From Arenibacter palladensis (lineage in GTDB: Bacteria > Bacteroidota > Bacteroidia > Flavobacteriales > Flavobacteriaceae): 64,000 nt of DNA. Location of the stretch: the NCBI RefSeq assembly GCF_900129275.1, contig NZ_FQUX01000003.1, positions 434,001 through 498,000 on the forward strand. The letters run 5' to 3'. Numbering within the stretch: position 1 is the first letter of the stretch; each line of letters opens with the position of its first letter. A program made the position numbers and the translations under genes. Positions 9,875 through 18,485 of the stretch are shown one piece after another. Below the pieces are notes generated by a model, which saw only the letters and a list, made by a program, of their open reading frames with translations, did not search any database and had not been told where the DNA came from.

Positions 9875-10213
9875 CTACACAAACTTTATGCTCAGGGGAT
9901 AATGGGGTTTTTCGCCATTGGACACCTTTATGGCATTGACAATAGGAAATACGAAACAGAGCACTGCTATCGCAATAATCCCTACTATTCCAATACCGAG
10001 AAGTAATATCAACGGAATACATATTAAGATATATAGGAACATGCTGATCTGGAAATTAATAATCGATTTTCCGTTTTCATCCATATTCATTACCGTATCT
10101 TTTTGTGTTAGCCACAAGATTAAAGGAACTATAAATCCCCCAAACCCTGTAACTATATCCAATAATTGACTTAAATGGGTCAATACCAATAATTGTCTGT
10201 TTTCTGCTTTCAT
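9875..10213 (-). CDS. DUF4870 domain-containing membrane protein
   Basis: This 112-residue membrane protein has the DUF4870 pattern: an N-terminal HLSQLLD, a GGFIVPLILWLTQKD hydrophobic segment, the conserved ENGKSIINFQIS motif and two further hydrophobic segments. Function is unknown in the family. It is monocistronic. Its 3' end faces dnaN across the shared terminator, and the 153 nt upstream hold no clear promoter of the TAnnTTTG type. Confidence 0.85.
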   Translation of the reverse strand: MKAENRQLLVLTHLSQLLDIVTGFGGFIVPLILWLTQKDTVMNMDENGKSIINFQISMFLYILICIPLILLLGIGIVGIIAIAVLCFVFPIVNAIKVSNGEKPHYPLSIKFV

Positions 10214-10366
10214 CGGTTGCTATTGTTAAGCTATTATAAGTTGAAAAAGTATTGATCCTACACTTTATCTTCGTCCTATAAATTAGTTGTCGTGATAATA
10301 GGACGAATAAACTCCTCATTTGTTACATCTATAAGTTCACCTAATTTCCAAATCCTGCAGGACAGG

Positions 10367-10852
10367 CTATTGTTTACTTTCAAGTTTCCTTAACTTCTCC
10401 TTATCTTTCTCAATCCCTTTTTCCAGTTTGTCTATCTTCTTATTTAGTTTCTCTATTGCCAATGGCGACAGTTTTCCCTTTTTCTCGTCCTTGACCATTT
10501 TCTTCTGGAGCTTTTCAATTTTCTTTTGATCTTTGGCAATCGACCTTCTCTTGGAATCTATTTCCGAAGAAAGTTTTTCCCTCTTTTTTAATTCGCTTTC
10601 CGCCTTCTTTTGTGCTTTTTCTGCCCTCTTTTGTGCTTTTTCCAACTTCTTGGCTTCCTTTTCTTCCTTTGCTATCGCCTTTTCTATCTTTTTTTGAGCT
10701 TCCTCGGCCTCTTTAGCTTCCTGTAAAATTCTTGCCTGCTCCATTTGTTCCGTATTTTCAACAGGAGTAGTTGGGTCCGAAGTTTCTTGTGCCAAGCTAA
10801 TTTGGCAGAATAAACCAACCGCCAACAAAGTAATAATTCTGATCATTTTCAT
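10367..10852 (-). CDS. secreted Lys/Glu-rich coiled-coil protein of unknown function
   Basis: The 161-residue product has a signal peptide (MKMIRIITLLAVGLFCQISLAQ) followed by an acidic linker and about 120 residues dominated by Lys, Glu, Ala and Gln in heptad-like order, predicting one long coiled coil. It is probably periplasmic. I do not recognise a named family. The low complexity means similarity searches will give unspecific hits. It lies divergent from mnmE with 314 nt between the start codons. Confidence 0.75.
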   Translation of the reverse strand: MKMIRIITLLAVGLFCQISLAQETSDPTTPVENTEQMEQARILQEAKEAEEAQKKIEKAIAKEEKEAKKLEKAQKRAEKAQKKAESELKKREKLSSEIDSKRRSIAKDQKKIEKLQKKMVKDEKKGKLSPLAIEKLNKKIDKLEKGIEKDKEKLRKLESKQ

Positions 10853-11166
10853 ATAGTGATTTTAAATTGAATGTCCCGATACACCTAAACTTTAAAGCCT
10901 TATAGGCTCTTTTATGCTGTATTGGATCACTATCAAAATTACGCAATATATCCTGCAATAATCATGACCAAAATCATTGTGCTAAACTTTACCAATTCCA
11001 AAATAGTAGTTTTAGAGTGTTATTGTAAAGTCGGTTACCGGCCATTCACAAAGGATTCAAAGTTAACTTGCTTCATTTCAAATAATTGGACAATAGCATT
11101 TGTGAATTGGAAAGTGGAACCGGTTTGAAAATTTTATATCGTATTTTTACGGTCAATTACAATACT
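10853..11166. other. intergenic region between the coiled-coil gene and mnmE
   Basis: This divergent 314-nt spacer must hold the promoters of both genes. A weak candidate for mnmE is TTG at 11125 with TATTTTTA at 11142, which has a short spacer and a mismatch in the last base. I see no RNA gene, repeat or convincing small ORF. Confidence 0.4.
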
Positions 11167-12564
11167 ATGATTACCAACGACAACATCATTGCCTTGGCCA
11201 CACCCTCAGGGGCCGGTGCCATAGCCGTAATCCGAATTTCCGGGAAAGATGCCATTGCCTTGGCCAATCCTTTCTTTACATCGATCAGGGGCAAGGATTT
11301 ACAAAAACAAAAAAGCCATACCATACACTTGGGTCATATTACGGAAAACGACAAGGTATTGGATGAAGTTTTGGTATCTATTTTTAAAGGCCCCAATTCC
11401 TATACTGGTGAAGACGTTGTTGAGATATCCTGTCACGGTTCGCCCTATATTCAACAACAAATAATTCAGTTGTTTTTACGTAATGGTTGCCGAATGGCAA
11501 ATGCAGGTGAGTTTACATTGCGAGCCTTTCTAAATGGTAAAATGGACTTGAGTCAGGCCGAGGCCGTAGCAGATCTTATAGCCTCAGACAACGAAGCAAG
11601 CCACCAAATAGCCATACAGCAGATGCGGGGCGGGTTCAGTAACGAGATCAAAAAATTGAGGGACCAATTGTTAAACTTTGCCTCGTTAATGGAATTGGAG
11701 CTCGACTTTGCAGAGGAAGATGTGGAATTTGCGGACCGTACACAGTTTAAAAAACTTTTGACCAAAATACAGCGTATTTTAAAACGTCTGATCGATTCCT
11801 TTGCTGTGGGCAATGTAATCAAGAACGGGATTCCCATCGCTATTGTTGGCGAGCCCAATGTGGGCAAATCCACCCTGCTCAATGCCCTTTTAAATGAGGA
11901 GCGGGCCATTGTAAGTGATATTGCCGGAACCACCAGGGATACCATAGAGGATGAGATTGTCATAGGCGGTATAGGATTTCGTTTTATTGACACCGCCGGA
12001 ATTAGGGACACCAAAGATGTGGTGGAAAGTATTGGCATAAAGAAGACCTTTGAAAAAATAGAACAGGCCCAGGTAGTAGTGTTATTGGTAGATGCTTGGC
12101 AAATGGCAACGCATGCAGATAAGTTAAAGACCAGCATAAAGGAACTGGAAAAAATAAGGACCAAATACCCACAAAAACCTTTGTTGGTAATTGCCAACAA
12201 GGTGGACAGATTGGATAAGGATCAAATTAAGTATCTACAATCCCAAATTTCAGAACTGCACTTGCTGTCCGCCAAATCTGGACAAGGGGTGGAAACGCTG
12301 AAGTCGCGCTTATTGGATTTTGTCAATACGGGAGCCCTACGCAATAGTGAGACCATTGTAACCAATACGAGGCATTACAGTTCCCTTTTAAAGGCCTTGG
12401 AGGAAATAGAAAAAGTACAAATGGGCATGGAGGAGGACACTCCCAGCGACCTTTTGGCCATAGATGTCAGGGAAGCCCTTTACCATCTTGGGGAAATTAC
12501 CGGGCAAGTGACCAATGATGAGCTGTTGGGGAATATATTTGCCAATTTCTGTATCGGGAAGTAA
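11167..12564 (+). CDS. mnmE: tRNA uridine-5-carboxymethylaminomethyl synthesis GTPase MnmE
   Basis: MnmE with MnmG modifies the wobble uridine of tRNAs. The 465-residue protein has the N-terminal formyl-THF-binding domain (ATPSGAGAIAVIRISG; GEFTLRAFLNGKMDL), a helical region, and an inserted Ras-like G domain with G1 GEPNVGKST at 228-236, TTRDT, DTAG and NKVD. It ends in the family's catalytic Cys motif CIGK. I chose the ATG at 11167, where the conserved domain begins; an ATG at 11086 would add 27 unrelated residues. It is monocistronic with a terminator 31 nt downstream. Confidence 0.97.
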   Translation: MITNDNIIALATPSGAGAIAVIRISGKDAIALANPFFTSIRGKDLQKQKSHTIHLGHITENDKVLDEVLVSIFKGPNSYTGEDVVEISCHGSPYIQQQIIQLFLRNGCRMANAGEFTLRAFLNGKMDLSQAEAVADLIASDNEASHQIAIQQMRGGFSNEIKKLRDQLLNFASLMELELDFAEEDVEFADRTQFKKLLTKIQRILKRLIDSFAVGNVIKNGIPIAIVGEPNVGKSTLLNALLNEERAIVSDIAGTTRDTIEDEIVIGGIGFRFIDTAGIRDTKDVVESIGIKKTFEKIEQAQVVVLLVDAWQMATHADKLKTSIKELEKIRTKYPQKPLLVIANKVDRLDKDQIKYLQSQISELHLLSAKSGQGVETLKSRLLDFVNTGALRNSETIVTNTRHYSSLLKALEEIEKVQMGMEEDTPSDLLAIDVREALYHLGEITGQVTNDELLGNIFANFCIGK

Positions 12565-12595
12565 CAATACAAAATAACACAAATCAGAACACAAT

Positions 12596-12621
12596 AAAAC
12601 CCAGTAAATACTGGGTTTTTT
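12596..12621 (+). terminator. intrinsic terminator of mnmE
   Basis: A perfect 10-bp stem, AAAACCCAGT (12596-12605) and ACTGGGTTTT (12610-12619), encloses the loop AAAT and runs into a T-tract. Confidence 0.9.
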
Positions 12622-12858
12622 AATTGGATTATATTTGATGTTTTTCATTTTTGGGTCAAATTTCGCGTTCCCTTAATCCTCCGAGATACCTTATATATTA
12701 CACTAACCCTTTTTATATTAATGAGTTAGTTATATTATCATTTGAACAACCATCAATTCACTTATTTTGTAACTTTACTTCGCCGCGATTTGATTTTGAA
12801 AAATCTCATAACATCGGGGAGGTATCTAGTTAGAGAATTTATTTTAATAATATTCAAT

Positions 12859-13758
12859 ATGAAATGGAAAGGTAGGCGTCAAAGTTCAAATGTAGAAGAT
12901 AAAAGAGGTTCATCTGGTTCAAGCAGAGGAATAGGTGGCTTTAATCCTATGTTACTAGGACCATTAATTAAACTTCTTTTTTCAAAAACCGGTTTAATTA
13001 TAGTTGGAGTATTATTGGTATTTTCTTTTATTACAGGTAATAATCCTATAAGTTTCCTTGGTAATATCTTTCTAGGGGGCAACAATCAGCCGGGAACTAC
13101 AGAATCCTATCAAGGTACTGAAGAAGAAAATCAGCAGGCGGAATTCAGTGCGACTATTTTGGCCAGTACCGAAGATGTGTGGAATAATATTTTAGATAAT
13201 TACCAAGAACCGACCTTAGTGCTTTTTTCAGGTTACGTTACTTCTGCCTGCGGTTCTGCGTCAAGTGCTACTGGTCCTTTCTATTGCCCTGGTGATCAAA
13301 AATTATATCTGGATCTAAGTTTTTTTCAGGATATGGAACGCCAAATGAATGCTCCAGGTGACTTTGCACAAGCCTATGTCATAGCCCATGAGGTTGGTCA
13401 TCATGTTCAAAAACTAATGGGCACCATGGACAAGGTAAATCGTCTGAGGGGTCAATTAAGCGAGACTGAATTCAATAAGGTTTCGGTGCGATTAGAATTA
13501 CAAGCAGATTTTTTAGCAGGTGTTTGGGCAAATCGTTCCCAACGCATGACACAAATGATGGAGGAAGGTGATCTAGAGGAGGCCCTTAATGCCGCCAATT
13601 CAATCGGTGATGATAGGTTACAGCGTCAATCAACCGGAAAGGTGGTACCTGACTCATTTACCCACGGTACATCGGAACAGCGAATTAGATGGTTTAAAAA
13701 GGGGTTTGAAACAGGTGATATTTCGCAAGGAGACACTTTTAATGCCAAGTTTCTTTAA
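12859..13758 (+). CDS. YpfJ-family neutral zinc metallopeptidase
   Basis: This 299-residue protein has the N-terminal MKWKGRRQSSN segment typical of the YpfJ family, a single membrane helix at about 43-60 and an extracytoplasmic protease domain with the zinc motif HEVGH at 177-181. Conserved Cys131 and Cys143 flank the SATGPFYCPGD segment. I chose the ATG at 12859; a longer reading from 12742 adds 39 residues with no family similarity. Substrates are not known. The next gene, a broken PH-domain gene, follows 54 nt later. Confidence 0.92.
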   Translation: MKWKGRRQSSNVEDKRGSSGSSRGIGGFNPMLLGPLIKLLFSKTGLIIVGVLLVFSFITGNNPISFLGNIFLGGNNQPGTTESYQGTEEENQQAEFSATILASTEDVWNNILDNYQEPTLVLFSGYVTSACGSASSATGPFYCPGDQKLYLDLSFFQDMERQMNAPGDFAQAYVIAHEVGHHVQKLMGTMDKVNRLRGQLSETEFNKVSVRLELQADFLAGVWANRSQRMTQMMEEGDLEEALNAANSIGDDRLQRQSTGKVVPDSFTHGTSEQRIRWFKKGFETGDISQGDTFNAKFL

Positions 13759-13812
13759 TTATAGTAGTAATTTACCATGGAACTGAATAAATCTAGATTT
13801 GGAGAATAGTAT

Positions 13813-14190
13813 ATGGGTCTATTAAATAAAATATTAGGAAACGCGAGTGAGGTTTCATCAGAAAAACTTAATCAGAAGTACGCTAAATTACTTATAGACG
13901 ATGAACAAATCGAACTCGGATTTACCTTGTTCAGGGATGTATTTATGTTCACCAATAAAAGGTTAATTTTAGTGGATATCCAAGGCCTTACGGGAAGCAA
14001 AATTGAGTACAAATCCTTGCCATTTAAAAACATTTCCCGCTTCTCCCTGGAAACATCAGGAACATTTGATTTGGACGCATAGCTAAAGATTTGGATTTCC
14101 AGTGAGGATACACCTAGTGTAAGTAAGAAATTCAATAAAAGCATAGATGTATACGAAGTCCAAAAATATTTAGCCAAAAAGGTAATATAA
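13813..14190 (+). pseudogene. bacterial PH-domain (bPH_1) gene interrupted by an in-frame TAG
   Basis: The reading frame runs 89 codons and stops at TAG (14080-14082) right after the segment GTFDLDA. The same frame continues past the TAG for 35 sense codons to a TAA at 14190, encoding LKIWISSEDTPSVSKKFNKS and VYEVQKYLAKKVI. Both halves match the PF08000 bacterial PH domain of about 125 residues (TNKRLILVD; then DLDAELKIWIS with Glu at the stop position). A single G-to-T change in a GAG codon would explain it. The protein, if made, lacks the last strands and helix of the fold. A sequencing error cannot be excluded. Confidence 0.85.
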
Positions 14191-14513
14191 CCTTTTGCTT
14201 TACAAGTTTAAATACAATATCTGGTAAGTGGTTTATCATCGATGATTTTAATCTGCCCATGATTAGAACTGTTTTTTTCTAGAATCTTCATTATAGTGAC
14301 CTCCTCCCCCGGTAATGGCCGTGACCGAATTTTTTACTAACTTATGCAATAGTCACCCAAGTTGGGAATGATTAAACTAAGGCACTATGTACTTTTAGGA
14401 GATAAACCCACAAAGGCACAATCATTCTGATTCTTTCGGGCATAAAGGGAAAATGGATTCATAATGAAAATAAGCACGGACCTTATAGATAAAATAAATG
14501 TGATGCAAAACAC
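14191..14513. other. non-coding stretch with unassigned short open stretches
   Basis: No gene above 30 codons is supported in these 323 nt. On the minus strand around 14210-14380 there are two short overlapping open stretches of 25-28 codons after a purine-rich GGAGGAGG. They may be debris of a lost gene but match nothing I recognise. No clear promoter for the next gene is seen. Confidence 0.35.
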
Positions 14514-16763
14514 ATGAATTTCCAGAATCACTTTACGAAAATACTTATAAAGGCCATTTATCAGATACCGATATACCTTATACTTGTTCTAGGATTTGGT
14601 CAGGACATGGATAATGATGTCAAAGAAATAATTGGGTATTCACTTAATGGCATAGAGCTTCGTATGGATGGGATTGTGGATGAAGAATTTTGGACTACTA
14701 TTCCGGGCAATGGCAATTTCTTAATGCAAGAACCAAAAGAAGGGGCTGAACCAACAGAGCAAACTGAAGTACGAATTGCCTTCGATAGCCAATATATCTA
14801 TATCGCAGTGGTTTGTTATGATAGCAGTCCGTCAGATATAAAGACTTTTCAAAAGAAAAGGGACGCACCGCTAGAGACAGATGATCGCTTTAGATGGATT
14901 TTTGATACATTTATGGACAAGCGAAGTGCCTATTTTTTCGAAATAAATCCCTTGGGATTACGGGGGGATGGTCTCATTTCTTCTGGCCAGGGTCAAACGT
15001 TGAACAAAGACTGGGATGGTATTTGGAATGCATGGACCTATATAGGCGATTTTGGTTGGTCTGCCGAAATCAAAATCCCCTTTCGCAGTATAAACTTTAA
15101 TCCAAAAAGCGATGTTTGGGGAATTAATTTTCAAAGGACCATACGCCGTAAAAACGAAGAACAATTATGGACAGGACATCGCCGCAATCAGGGGTTGTTA
15201 CGACCGCAGAATGCCGGTATTCTTACGGGGCTTATTGGACATTCGCAGGGATTAGGCTTAGAAATTGTCCCTTATGGCATTACCCAGTACAGCAAAGAAT
15301 ATGATGACGAAAAGGACGAGTACAGCAGTACTTCTTCTGCCGACCTTGGGTTTGATATTAATTACAATATTACATCCCAATTGAAAGCTTCTATTACCTA
15401 CAATACTGATTTTGCCCAGACCGAGGTGGACAATCGACAAATAAATCTTACTCGTTTTCCTTTGCGTTTCCCAGAGAAAAGAGATTTTTTCCTAGAGGGA
15501 TCCTCAATTTTGCAATTTGCACCGTCAAGTAATGTAGACCCTTATTTTAGTCGCAGAATCGGTCTGGTGAAAGGGTTACCTATCCCTATTAAGTATGGAG
15601 GTCGTCTTATAGGAAATATAGGCAAGAGCAACATTGCACTATTACACGTACGTACAGGAAGCGAAGGAGAGCTGAATCCAGAAAATTTTTCAGTGGCCAG
15701 ATATACAAGAAATTTCTGGAAGGAGAGTTCTATCGGCCTAATATATACCCATAGAAGCACCAAAGACGATATATTATTTGGTAACCCAATTCAAGATAGA
15801 AAAACGTGGGGTACCGATCTAAACATAAGTACTTCAGAATTTCTAGGAGATAGTACACTACAGTTCTCAGCTTTTTTTGTTGCACACAACCCCGCTTCAC
15901 CCTTTGATAATTCTACCTCCATATCCGATAGATCAGTCCGCGGGTTTCGTTTTAATTTTCCCAACCAACCCTGGTCTGCTTGGGTTTCGTACAGGGAATT
16001 TGGAGATGAGTATGATCCAGCGATCGGGTTTAACCAACGTAACGGTTTTAAAAGGTTGCAACCGGCAATTAACTATGCTCCTCTATTTGAAAAGAGCTCC
16101 TTTATAAGAGAAATAGAATGGGGCATTTACTATGAATATCTCACTTCATTGGAAAATAAACTTCTTACCGAAAATCTCCGGTTTAACTTGGGAACCATCC
16201 GTTTTGAATCTGGTGATAATTTAGGTGTTGAAGTCTCTAGGAACTTTGAATTTCTTAATGAAGAATTTGATATACTTGGGGACAGTACAGTTATTGTAGC
16301 TCCAGGGGAATATGTGAATTGGGGTTACGAAATACAAGCATCTTCTGCCTCCTTTCGTAAGGTATCTGGATCAATTGGTTATGAAGCCGGAGGATTTTGG
16401 ACCGGAAATATTACAAGTCTGGTTATGGGTCTAACCATTCGCCCAGCACTTGGTATTAATCTAAGCAGTGGGTACACGCATACCGAAGTAAGTGCTGAAA
16501 ACAGTGGATTTAGTACCAATTTATTCCAGATAGATCTTGGCCTTGATTTTACGCCCGATATTTCACTTTCGTCTAACATCCAATTTGATGATATAAGCGA
16601 TGTTCTGGGGACCAACACCCGTTTTAGATGGATAATTACCCCTGGTACCGACATTTTTTTTGTGTATAACCACAATTGGCTAAACGACCCAACATTGAAC
16701 AGAAGACTTTTTACAACACAACAGGGAGCAGCGATGAAGGCAGTTTACACCTATCGTTTTTAG
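14514..16763 (+). CDS. CBM9-like / DUF5916 outer-membrane protein
   Basis: This 749-residue exported protein has an N-terminal hydrophobic signal at about 10-28. A family-9 carbohydrate-binding-like domain follows at about 45-235 (IELRMDGIVDEEFW; EQTEVRIAFDSQYIYIAVVCYD; AEIKIPFRSINF). The rest is the DUF5916 region, rich in alternating beta strands and ending in YTYRF, as expected for an outer-membrane barrel. The EKRDFFLEGSSI motif typical of the family is present near residue 320. Proteins of this type are common in Bacteroidetes; ligand and transport role are unknown. It stands alone, with 323 nt before and 573 nt after it. Confidence 0.88.
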   Translation: MNFQNHFTKILIKAIYQIPIYLILVLGFGQDMDNDVKEIIGYSLNGIELRMDGIVDEEFWTTIPGNGNFLMQEPKEGAEPTEQTEVRIAFDSQYIYIAVVCYDSSPSDIKTFQKKRDAPLETDDRFRWIFDTFMDKRSAYFFEINPLGLRGDGLISSGQGQTLNKDWDGIWNAWTYIGDFGWSAEIKIPFRSINFNPKSDVWGINFQRTIRRKNEEQLWTGHRRNQGLLRPQNAGILTGLIGHSQGLGLEIVPYGITQYSKEYDDEKDEYSSTSSADLGFDINYNITSQLKASITYNTDFAQTEVDNRQINLTRFPLRFPEKRDFFLEGSSILQFAPSSNVDPYFSRRIGLVKGLPIPIKYGGRLIGNIGKSNIALLHVRTGSEGELNPENFSVARYTRNFWKESSIGLIYTHRSTKDDILFGNPIQDRKTWGTDLNISTSEFLGDSTLQFSAFFVAHNPASPFDNSTSISDRSVRGFRFNFPNQPWSAWVSYREFGDEYDPAIGFNQRNGFKRLQPAINYAPLFEKSSFIREIEWGIYYEYLTSLENKLLTENLRFNLGTIRFESGDNLGVEVSRNFEFLNEEFDILGDSTVIVAPGEYVNWGYEIQASSASFRKVSGSIGYEAGGFWTGNITSLVMGLTIRPALGINLSSGYTHTEVSAENSGFSTNLFQIDLGLDFTPDISLSSNIQFDDISDVLGTNTRFRWIITPGTDIFFVYNHNWLNDPTLNRRLFTTQQGAAMKAVYTYRF

Positions 16764-16801
16764 GTAGGTAATAGTCATAAAGACCGCGGGGAATCAAATA
16801 A

Positions 16802-16981
16802 CCAAGACTTTCTTATTCTCAGGTAAAAACTTGGAAAAAATACAAAATGCTATTGTTATTATTTTTGGTTCTGAAACTAATGGTGGGGTTTAAAGACAAT
16901 CCAATCGCAATTGCATTTTTATTACCAATTGCCAATTTCCTTATACTTTCGGCATCTATTTTTACCTCAATCTACACCTAA
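16802..16981 (+). pseudogene. possible 3' remnant of a membrane protein gene
   Basis: Between two stops there is a 59-codon open stretch encoding SYSQVKTWKKYK, then a hydrophobic run with VLKLMVGFKDNPIAIAFLLP and a second hydrophobic segment ending SIYT. It has the look of a two-helix C-terminal tail, such as that of a membrane-bound family 2 glycosyltransferase, but has no N-terminal domain. The only ATG (16847) would give 44 residues. I read it as a gene remnant, although a small membrane protein is possible. The assignment to a glycosyltransferase is a guess. Confidence 0.35.
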
Positions 16982-17251
16982 ATGGAGTTTAATAATCTAT
17001 ATATAATTTTCCATTGGTCATTCTTTGGCTATCCTTGGGTTAATATAATAATGTAAACATGGTTAGCCTGTGGTGGACCTATGGTTAAAAATGGTGGGTG
17101 TGGGTGGTTATTTTACGATGTCCATGCAACCAAAACATCTTAAAAAACTGATTATAAAAATATTAGAATTTATTTAATTATGCTTCTAATGTGGATGCAA
17201 TGTGGTTGGTCTGTAGTTGACATTTCAAAGTTATACTCCAACTTTCGAGAA
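16982..17251. other. non-coding stretch
   Basis: This GT-rich intergenic sequence has no supported ORF, RNA gene or strong hairpin. The neighbouring minus-strand unit ends at the terminator at 17252-17283. Confidence 0.4.
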
Positions 17252-17283
17252 CAAAAAAAGGAACAATAGATTCCCATTGTTCC
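17252..17283 (-). terminator. repeated PUL terminator hairpin, copy A
   Basis: On the minus strand, GGAACAAT, an 8-nt loop and ATTGTTCC (stem 17283-17276 with 17267-17260) are followed by seven T. It lies 54 nt after the stop of the lipoprotein gene at 17337. Closely related hairpins occur at 20108-20141 and 37310-37344, with a shared AATTTGAGTT-like sequence before the stem. Confidence 0.85.
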
Positions 17284-17336
17284 CATCCACTAATCAAATT
17301 CAAATTTTTTAATAGTGGGCATTTTTACTATTTCGT

Positions 17337-18458
17337 TTATTGGTTTGAAAGCTGGGCTTGATTCAGAAATTTTTGAGCCTGGTTTACAATAAATATGTTT
17401 TCGTTACTTAACAATTTTTCCACAATCAATACAGTCTGTTTATCTGTAACATTGTGCTTTTTAAGTAAATTAAGCATATCCACTAGTTCATTTCCATTCA
17501 ATTTTTCTATATAATTTCTAGAGCTATTAATTACCTCTGTACATAGAAAAGGTGCTTGCCCGAGCTTATTGATAATTAAACTTTTTATACTTGGGTCATT
17601 TGATTTTCCGTAAGCATTGAAAAGCATATTCTGGATTCCATCAGATCTTAATTGAGATCCTTTAATGGCATGAGCTGCAGTATAGGCCATATGGAAATCA
17701 GCCTGAACAATCAACGTCTCAATAATATCCAGTAGCGAATCGGTCATTTCAATATTTTCTGGAAACCTTTCTAAAACCCACACTTTATCCTCTTGGTTGT
17801 TAGCCATTAAAATTTCCTCAATTAATTGGGGAGTTAAAATTGACCCGGTATGACCGGCAATGAAATCCTTAGTAGGGCCGTAAACAATATTCCAGAGCTT
17901 ATAGGTAGTGTATACGGCACCTTTTACCACAATGTTAGACACCATTGCAGAAGTTGCTCCCGAAACTGCATCGACCGATTCTACGGCATCTGATGGTTGG
18001 TCCATCAATTCGTGGTATTCCATGTCGGCGAAAGGTAAGTCTGGATTGGCCAATAATGAATTGAGGAATTCATATTCCTCAGGTACGAAAGGTTCGTGAT
18101 CGGTTTTGCTTAAAAACTCTTCCTTAGGCAACTCGAATCCTAAATATCGACCGGTAACACTCCAATAAATCGATATACTTAACGGCCTACATTTATTGTC
18201 AAAACAAACTCCCGTATTATATTGCTGAAAATAATGAACGGGTAGACCATCACTGGCTTTAACTAGAAACAAAGAATCTCCAAAAGACGTCAACCTATTC
18301 TCTTCTTTACTATAATTGGACGTGAACATTGGGTCAACAGAATATCCAATTGTTCTCTTAGATAGAAAACAGGAACTAATGCAAAGAAGTAGAACAAACG
18401 GAAGGCAACCTCTTAACACTCTACTTACTGCAGGGATATTTCTTATTTTAAAGGGCAT
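17337..18458 (-). CDS. lipoprotein with a flavinylation-like SGAT motif and helical repeats
   Basis: The 373-residue product has a lipoprotein signal ending at Cys30 (LLCISSC). The N-terminal half contains DAVSGATS at 163-170, which resembles the motif where FMN-binding domains receive covalent FMN on Thr from ApbE. The C-terminal half (about 205-370) is all-helical, with HEAT-like repeats around LIINKLGQAP and VLIVEKLLSN. I infer an exported electron-transfer protein, but the FMN-binding fold around the motif is not obvious, so this is tentative. It lies 27 nt downstream of the FAD oxidoreductase and ends the transcription unit at terminator copy A. Confidence 0.6.
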   Translation of the reverse strand: MPFKIRNIPAVSRVLRGCLPFVLLLCISSCFLSKRTIGYSVDPMFTSNYSKEENRLTSFGDSLFLVKASDGLPVHYFQQYNTGVCFDNKCRPLSISIYWSVTGRYLGFELPKEEFLSKTDHEPFVPEEYEFLNSLLANPDLPFADMEYHELMDQPSDAVESVDAVSGATSAMVSNIVVKGAVYTTYKLWNIVYGPTKDFIAGHTGSILTPQLIEEILMANNQEDKVWVLERFPENIEMTDSLLDIIETLIVQADFHMAYTAAHAIKGSQLRSDGIQNMLFNAYGKSNDPSIKSLIINKLGQAPFLCTEVINSSRNYIEKLNGNELVDMLNLLKKHNVTDKQTVLIVEKLLSNENIFIVNQAQKFLNQAQLSNQ

Positions 18459-18485
18459 TTATAATTTGTTGGTTTTATCGGATTC

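Noticed and set aside
10922-11128. 68-codon plus-strand ORF before mnmE
   Set aside because: Unlikely composition, no family features, and it overlaps the promoter region of mnmE.
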